From assembly GCA_025997595.1 (NCBI GenBank), contig BNUU01000051.1, forward strand, positions 1-8,261: a stretch of 8,261 nt of DNA, read 5' to 3'. This document shows positions 5,182-8,261 of this stretch, piece by piece. Below the pieces are notes generated by a model. It was not told the origin of the DNA. It did no database searches and saw only the letters and a list, made by a program, of their open reading frames with translations. The translations under genes and the position numbers were made by a program. Origin of the DNA: Spirochaetia bacterium (GTDB taxonomy: Bacteria; Spirochaetota; Spirochaetia; Treponematales; Breznakiellaceae). How positions within the stretch are numbered: the first letter of the stretch is position 1; every line of letters begins with the position of its first letter.

Positions 5182-6282
5182 CTATATCTCCATATAGACT
5201 AATTTGTGATTGGCGTTAGTGCTTTTGTACATAATACCATCTAGTATTGGGAATTTTCCATTAACACCATTAGCATCTAAATCAGTACCTTCTGTTCCTG
5301 CTGCTCTATTATTACCAACAATATTGCCTTCTTCCATTTTTATAATAAGACATTTTTTATTTGCTGGTTCAGGATAATCAAACATACCGCCTGTGTTTTT
5401 TGCACATACTTTTACAGGACTTATGTTTGAATTGATCTTTAAATCTGAGGCCATGACATAATGGAAAGGAGCCCAACTTACTGCATTTTTAAGAATTAAA
5501 ACCTTCCCCACAATATCTTTATTCTGATCACATGATACTACAAGGAATTCTTCTTGTTTTAAGCCTGACATAGCGTTTACATTCTTACAAAGTTTCACTT
5601 CAGGTTGATTATTATCAATCTTCCATTTCTCCATAAATGATGCAACGTCATATTTTCCACTACTTACTAACGATGTTGCATTTTTACCAACATCGTTATA
5701 GATTTTTGATAAATCGTATGGTAAAAGTGGTCGCATATTTTCATTTGCCAAAATTGCCAAAATAACAAGCTTATGTTCTGATGCAAATCTTTCATAAAAC
5801 GCAATAGCATCTAACATAAACAAACCACGATAGTTTTTGTAAATCTGCTGTATAGACGTTTTTACTAACGGATAATCAGATGATTTATTCTCTATCTCTT
5901 TTAGCAAATTCTCATACTCGGTATGATAATCAAAAATAATATCGTTTTTCTTTTTTGCTAATTCATTGTAAGTACGCAATCTTTCTTCTTCTTTTTTTCT
6001 TATTTCAAAAGGATAAGCTACAAAAGCAATTTGTTCTTTTGTAAAGTCCTTTTTGAAAATTTTGCATAATTCAGAGGCTACTTTTTCATCATCTGAATCC
6101 TTTGTAATTTTTTCGAGTTTTTCAAGTTCGTCTTTTAATTCCCTTGCCTCAAGCCAACGTTTTAATGATCCGTTATGAAACACGGTAAGCAAGTCTTCAA
6201 TGTTAAAACTATTCTGTAAATCTTCCAAATTACGAATAGGTTGTTTGTCAATAATTAAATTGAACTTAATTGTCTTTGCCAT
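5182..6282 (-). CDS. Unknown protein, middle gene of the accessory operon
   Basis: I do not recognise a named family for this 366-aa protein. Residues 1-55 form a compact module (KFNLIIDKQPIRNLEDL, then IEDLLTVFHNGSLKRWLEARE) that resembles short N-terminal modules in bacterial multi-domain proteins with the pattern I-x-x-h-x-x-L...h-x-x-G-x-L-x-x-W-L. Residues 55-135 are highly charged and helical, probably coiled coil. Residues 140-200 are a helical globular part (FMLDAIAFYERFASEHKLVI). The last 130 residues look beta-rich, with Asn/Gly turns and cysteines (232, 251, 293, 311), ending in LVYMEI. There is no signal peptide or membrane segment, so it is likely cytoplasmic. AGGAG overlaps the stop of the preceding gene, 6 bases before this ATG; the genes are 9 bases apart. 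It may be an adaptor or scaffold between the AAA+ ATPase and the nuclease-like protein; this is inference. Confidence 0.82.
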   Translation of the reverse strand: MAKTIKFNLIIDKQPIRNLEDLQNSFNIEDLLTVFHNGSLKRWLEARELKDELEKLEKITKDSDDEKVASELCKIFKKDFTKEQIAFVAYPFEIRKKEEERLRTYNELAKKKNDIIFDYHTEYENLLKEIENKSSDYPLVKTSIQQIYKNYRGLFMLDAIAFYERFASEHKLVILAILANENMRPLLPYDLSKIYNDVGKNATSLVSSGKYDVASFMEKWKIDNNQPEVKLCKNVNAMSGLKQEEFLVVSCDQNKDIVGKVLILKNAVSWAPFHYVMASDLKINSNISPVKVCAKNTGGMFDYPEPANKKCLIIKMEEGNIVGNNRAAGTEGTDLDANGVNGKFPILDGIMYKSTNANHKLVYMEI

Positions 6283-6291
6283 AATATACTC

Positions 6292-7893
6292 CTATGCAAA
6301 TATTGATCTAACAAATCCGGCGACCGCATGAGTACCAGATGAAATTGCGCTGCCAATAGATTTTACACAGCTTACCGCTGCCCCAACTATTTTTTTACCG
6401 GCACTGTATACTGCTTCTCCTACAGTACTGCCTGCAATGCCTCCGACTATGCCGCCAACAACACCACCTACAGCCGTTCCGACCGGACCAAAAACCGTTC
6501 CTATTGTTGCGCCGAGTACCGCACCTTTTGCGCCTAATGCAAGACTACCTACAACACTTGCTGTAGCATTACCGGCTTGATCAAGTGCTTCAATACCGTT
6601 AATTTCGCCCTTTGCATACTTGTAAAGTATTTTTGCATTCTCTATACCTACACAAACTGCGGCTGCAATTCGTCCGGCATGAGTTGCTTTTAACGCATTA
6701 CCCAACCAACCGCTACGTGCTGCAACTGTTAGACCACCTGTGGCCGCTACCGTTAAACCGGCACTTACGCCTGATTCTAATGCACTTTTCGCAAATTCTT
6801 GGACATCTTCTTGAACAGTTTTATTTGGTTTGCCTGTTATACCATTCCAAATACGCCGTCCAAGCACACGGGCACCTTGAAAACCAACTGCAATAGCTGC
6901 GGATAATGCGGCTTTTTGCCCGATCTGTTTTGATATTGTTTTTCTGCTTATATCATTCCAATCATATTCTTTTATTTCACCTTTTTCTTGTGCATTTTTT
7001 TGTATCTCTTTTGCTTCTTCTTTTGACAAAGGATTTGAAGAAACTTTTTCTAAATTTTTTGTTCCCTTAGCTTGCCCTTCAACTCTAAATTCAAGTTTAT
7101 CAGTAGCATTTGGAATATCCTCTGCTTGACCCTTGGGGACAAGTTTTCGCTGAAAATGATACTCCCCATCTTTAAAATACTGCTGTGTTGCATCTGCATC
7201 AGACCCATATTTGGATTGATATTTTCTCACAATTCCGCCGCGAGCATCTTTAATAACAACATCGACTGAATTACGCGCTGTTGAGTTTTGAGCTTCGGCA
7301 TGCATCTGACTGTTTTTTGCGGCAGCATCCATGTTGAATGTATTTACATGGTGTTGTTCAGCAATGAATCCGTCAAGATTCTGATTTTGATTTATACCGC
7401 CATCCAGTCTATGCAACGTATTAGACATGGATTTATTTGCTTGACTAACAGATTTATCAATCACGCTTGCGTATAGACCGACACTTGCCGCGCCTCCGGC
7501 AGCAGCTCCTTGTTCTATTTTTGTTGCAAGCCAACTTTCTTTACTTATACCTTTTGCAAGATTCGCCTGCAAATCTGCTTTTGCATTTTCATAATCGACT
7601 ACTGTTTTGACGATTTCTTCGGCATTTTGTCGCATTTCGTCATTGTTTTTCCAAATTTTAGGATACTTCGAGAATTGCGTAACAAGATATTCTGTGTCGG
7701 TTACTTTCTCATCTTTTTGCTTGTATGCAGTTACAAAATCAGCAACTGTATTACGAGTTTTTTCTGCATTTTCATCCGTTAAGTTCAGGTCTTTCGCAAT
7801 AATGTCCGCATCGTGCTCGGCATTTTGATCACTTGTTTTAACACATGCCGCAAGTTCGTTGATTTCAGCCTCTTGCTCTTCATTTGTATTCAT
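6292..7893 (-). CDS. Nuclease-like, glycine-zipper protein, first gene of the accessory operon
   Basis: This 533-aa protein is read from the ATG at 7893, which has AAAGGA (about 7902-7907) at correct spacing; the in-frame ATGs further up lie inside the inverted repeat. Residues 1-150 are acidic and helical. Residues 174-256 carry GFIAEQHHVNTFN, NSVDVVI, KYQSKYG and QRKLVPKGQ. The order E179, D211, Q226-x-K228 fits the E...D...(E/Q)xK pattern of PD-(D/E)XK (restriction-endonuclease-like) folds. After a charged linker, the C-terminal half is hydrophobic (about 327-345, 375-392, 406-423), followed by a glycine-zipper stretch with many GxxxG spacings (about 444-496) and a final amphipathic region to 532. 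Such a tail suggests membrane insertion or oligomerisation. There is no signal peptide. The protein is probably the effector of the operon. The family is unnamed to me, and the nuclease call is from motifs only. Confidence 0.82.
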   Translation of the reverse strand: MNTNEEQEAEINELAACVKTSDQNAEHDADIIAKDLNLTDENAEKTRNTVADFVTAYKQKDEKVTDTEYLVTQFSKYPKIWKNNDEMRQNAEEIVKTVVDYENAKADLQANLAKGISKESWLATKIEQGAAAGGAASVGLYASVIDKSVSQANKSMSNTLHRLDGGINQNQNLDGFIAEQHHVNTFNMDAAAKNSQMHAEAQNSTARNSVDVVIKDARGGIVRKYQSKYGSDADATQQYFKDGEYHFQRKLVPKGQAEDIPNATDKLEFRVEGQAKGTKNLEKVSSNPLSKEEAKEIQKNAQEKGEIKEYDWNDISRKTISKQIGQKAALSAAIAVGFQGARVLGRRIWNGITGKPNKTVQEDVQEFAKSALESGVSAGLTVAATGGLTVAARSGWLGNALKATHAGRIAAAVCVGIENAKILYKYAKGEINGIEALDQAGNATASVVGSLALGAKGAVLGATIGTVFGPVGTAVGGVVGGIVGGIAGSTVGEAVYSAGKKIVGAAVSCVKSIGSAISSGTHAVAGFVRSIFA

Positions 7894-7917
7894 AAAAAAT
7901 ATCCTTTCACAAAATCT

Positions 7918-7997
7918 CAGGTTTTTTGTTGCGTCCATCAAACCCTAATACGATTTCAATATCGCACGGCTCTGGGCGCAAAAAACATCGTTTAACA
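7918..7997 (-). repeat. Right copy of the inverted repeat flanking the three-gene operon
   Basis: This is the inverted partner of 3608-3680. The outer 24 bases (7974-7997) differ from the left copy at one position (TTAAAC here, TTAGAC there), and the inner 15-base block (7918-7932) is identical. It lies in the leader of the operon, between the outer flank and the ribosome binding site of the first gene. The promoter of the operon should therefore lie in or beyond it. I found no convincing -35/-10 pair inside. Confidence 0.85.
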
Positions 7998-8078
7998 TAC
8001 GCTATACGAATAGAGCGCAGCAATCGCTTCCGGATCGCGCACACGTTTCACTTCTTCCAGTAACATTTCCTGTGTCAT
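7992..8078 (-). pseudogene. Truncated reading frame abutting the right inverted repeat
   Basis: An ATG at 8078 opens a 28-codon frame (MTQEMLLEEVKRVRD, then PEAIAALYSYSVC) that ends in a TAA inside the outer repeat. The N-terminus resembles the start of short helical antitoxin-like proteins (M-x-x-E-x-LLEEVKR), and codon choice (CTG, CGT, GCG) is more G+C-rich than the operon. A weak AAGGGG lies upstream. The likeliest reading is the 5' end of a gene cut off when the repeat-bounded segment arrived. It could also be a leader peptide or chance. Confidence 0.4.
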
Positions 8079-8099
8079 ATTCTACCGTTTCCCCTTGTC

Positions 8100-8126
8100 A
8101 ATAATACCCGCAAACCCAGTATTATT
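8100..8126. promoter_or_regulatory. 27-base palindrome with 8-bp perfect arms
   Basis: AATAATAC (8100-8107) and GTATTATT (8119-8126) are perfect inverted arms around an 11-base G+C-richer centre. It lies about 22 bases upstream of the truncated frame at 8078 and overlaps a TTGACA-like hexamer (complement of 8096-8101). It may be an operator or a terminator; which one is not clear from sequence. Confidence 0.4.
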
Positions 8127-8139
8127 CAACTCACCGCAT

Positions 8140-8199
8140 TGCCTCATAAATAATCTAACCCAAAAGGGAGTATGCCTCATAATAAAATTCTAACCCAAA
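8140..8199 (+). mobile_element. Probable insertion-sequence end with two tandem transposase-site-like repeats
   Basis: Two direct copies of a TGCCTCATAA...CTAACCCAAA unit occur at 8140-8164 and 8173-8199, with a 33-base period and only small indels in the A/T middle. They begin with TG and stand just upstream of a plus-strand gene with a transposase-like N-terminus. Multi-site terminal repeats of this kind are known at ends of insertion sequences such as the IS21 family. I infer that the element starts near 8140 and continues past the window, so its other end cannot be checked. Confidence 0.5.
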
Positions 8200-8232
8200 T
8201 AAGCTTATCCGAAGGAGGGTGCGGAGAGCAGC

Positions 8233-8261
8233 ATGGGGTTAACAATGAAAGAGAAACAGTC
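8233..8261 (+). CDS. Probable transposase/integrase-core protein, first codons only (partial)
   Basis: An ATG at 8233 opens a frame to the window edge encoding MGLTMKEKQ. It is preceded by GGAG (8223-8226) and a second strong GAAGGAGGG (8211-8219). A second in-frame ATG at 8245 is possible. The N-terminus resembles that of integrase-core transposases, which often start M(T)MKE(K/R)Q before a helix-turn-helix. Only nine full codons are visible, so the assignment leans on the tandem IS-end-like repeats just upstream. Confidence 0.45.

Noticed and set aside
7894..7941. Upstream ATGs adding 16 residues to the first operon gene
   Set aside because: They lie within the inverted repeat and lack a ribosome binding site; AAAGGA stands correctly before the ATG at 7893.
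3598..8010. Target-site duplication outside the inverted repeats
   Set aside because: Bases just outside 3608 (ACCGTG) and 7997 (TACGCT) do not form a direct repeat.
8073..8101. Promoter for the truncated frame from TTGACA at 8101-8096
   Set aside because: The nearest -10-like TAGAAT is only 11 bases away, too short for a standard promoter.
8140..8199. CRISPR array
   Set aside because: There are only two imperfect copies with an 8-base gap, no spacer-length unique sequence and no cas genes; they fit insertion-sequence end repeats better.

Overview
The window looks like a bacterial chromosomal segment in which an ordinary metabolic region meets a mobile or accessory island. The lineage is not certain. 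The style of the transporter genes and the lon fragment would suit a Spirochaetota bacterium (Treponema-like), but no marker gene proves this. Base composition changes visibly near position 2820: the left part is rich in G and C, while most of 2820-7990 is rich in A and T. This suggests different origins.

Left part (1-2300, all on the minus strand): an ABC importer of the nitrate/sulfonate/taurine (NitT/TauT) class, read in the order periplasmic binding protein (1126-2178), permease (120-953), ATPase (only its first 22 codons, 65-1). A promoter with an overlapping palindrome lies upstream of the binding protein. A structured dispersed repeat separates binding protein and permease, and two perfect hairpins separate permease and ATPase. 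These are the usual places to set unequal expression of importer subunits.

Junction (2308-2908): the C-terminal fifth of a Lon protease, with both catalytic residues, cut off at its 5' side near 2805-2817. Foreign-looking A+T-rich DNA follows directly. The rest of lon is not in the window.

Accessory island (2820-8261): first, a plus-strand type II toxin-antitoxin module (Phd/YefM-like antitoxin, RelE/ParE-like toxin, 8-base overlap) with its own promoter and palindromic operator. Second, a tight minus-strand operon of three genes: a 533-aa protein with a PD-(D/E)XK-like motif set and a glycine-zipper hydrophobic C-terminus (7893-6292), a 366-aa protein of unknown function (6282-5182), and a 498-aa AAA+ ATPase (5180-3684). 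The genes are separated by 9 and 1 bases, so they are almost certainly one translationally coupled unit. This operon is enclosed by an imperfect inverted repeat (3608-3680 and 7918-7997), whose outer 24 bases match at 23 positions and which has an internal 15-base exact match. Third, a truncated 28-codon reading frame abuts the right repeat, followed by a long palindrome, two tandem copies of a TG-initiated repeat, and the first codons of a plus-strand gene that is probably an insertion-sequence transposase.

The three-gene operon is the best candidate for an undescribed system. Its nuclease-like and membrane-active effector, AAA+ partner and middle protein, together with its placement between a toxin-antitoxin pair, a broken housekeeping gene and an insertion sequence, fit a defence or conflict module. 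That function is inference only.
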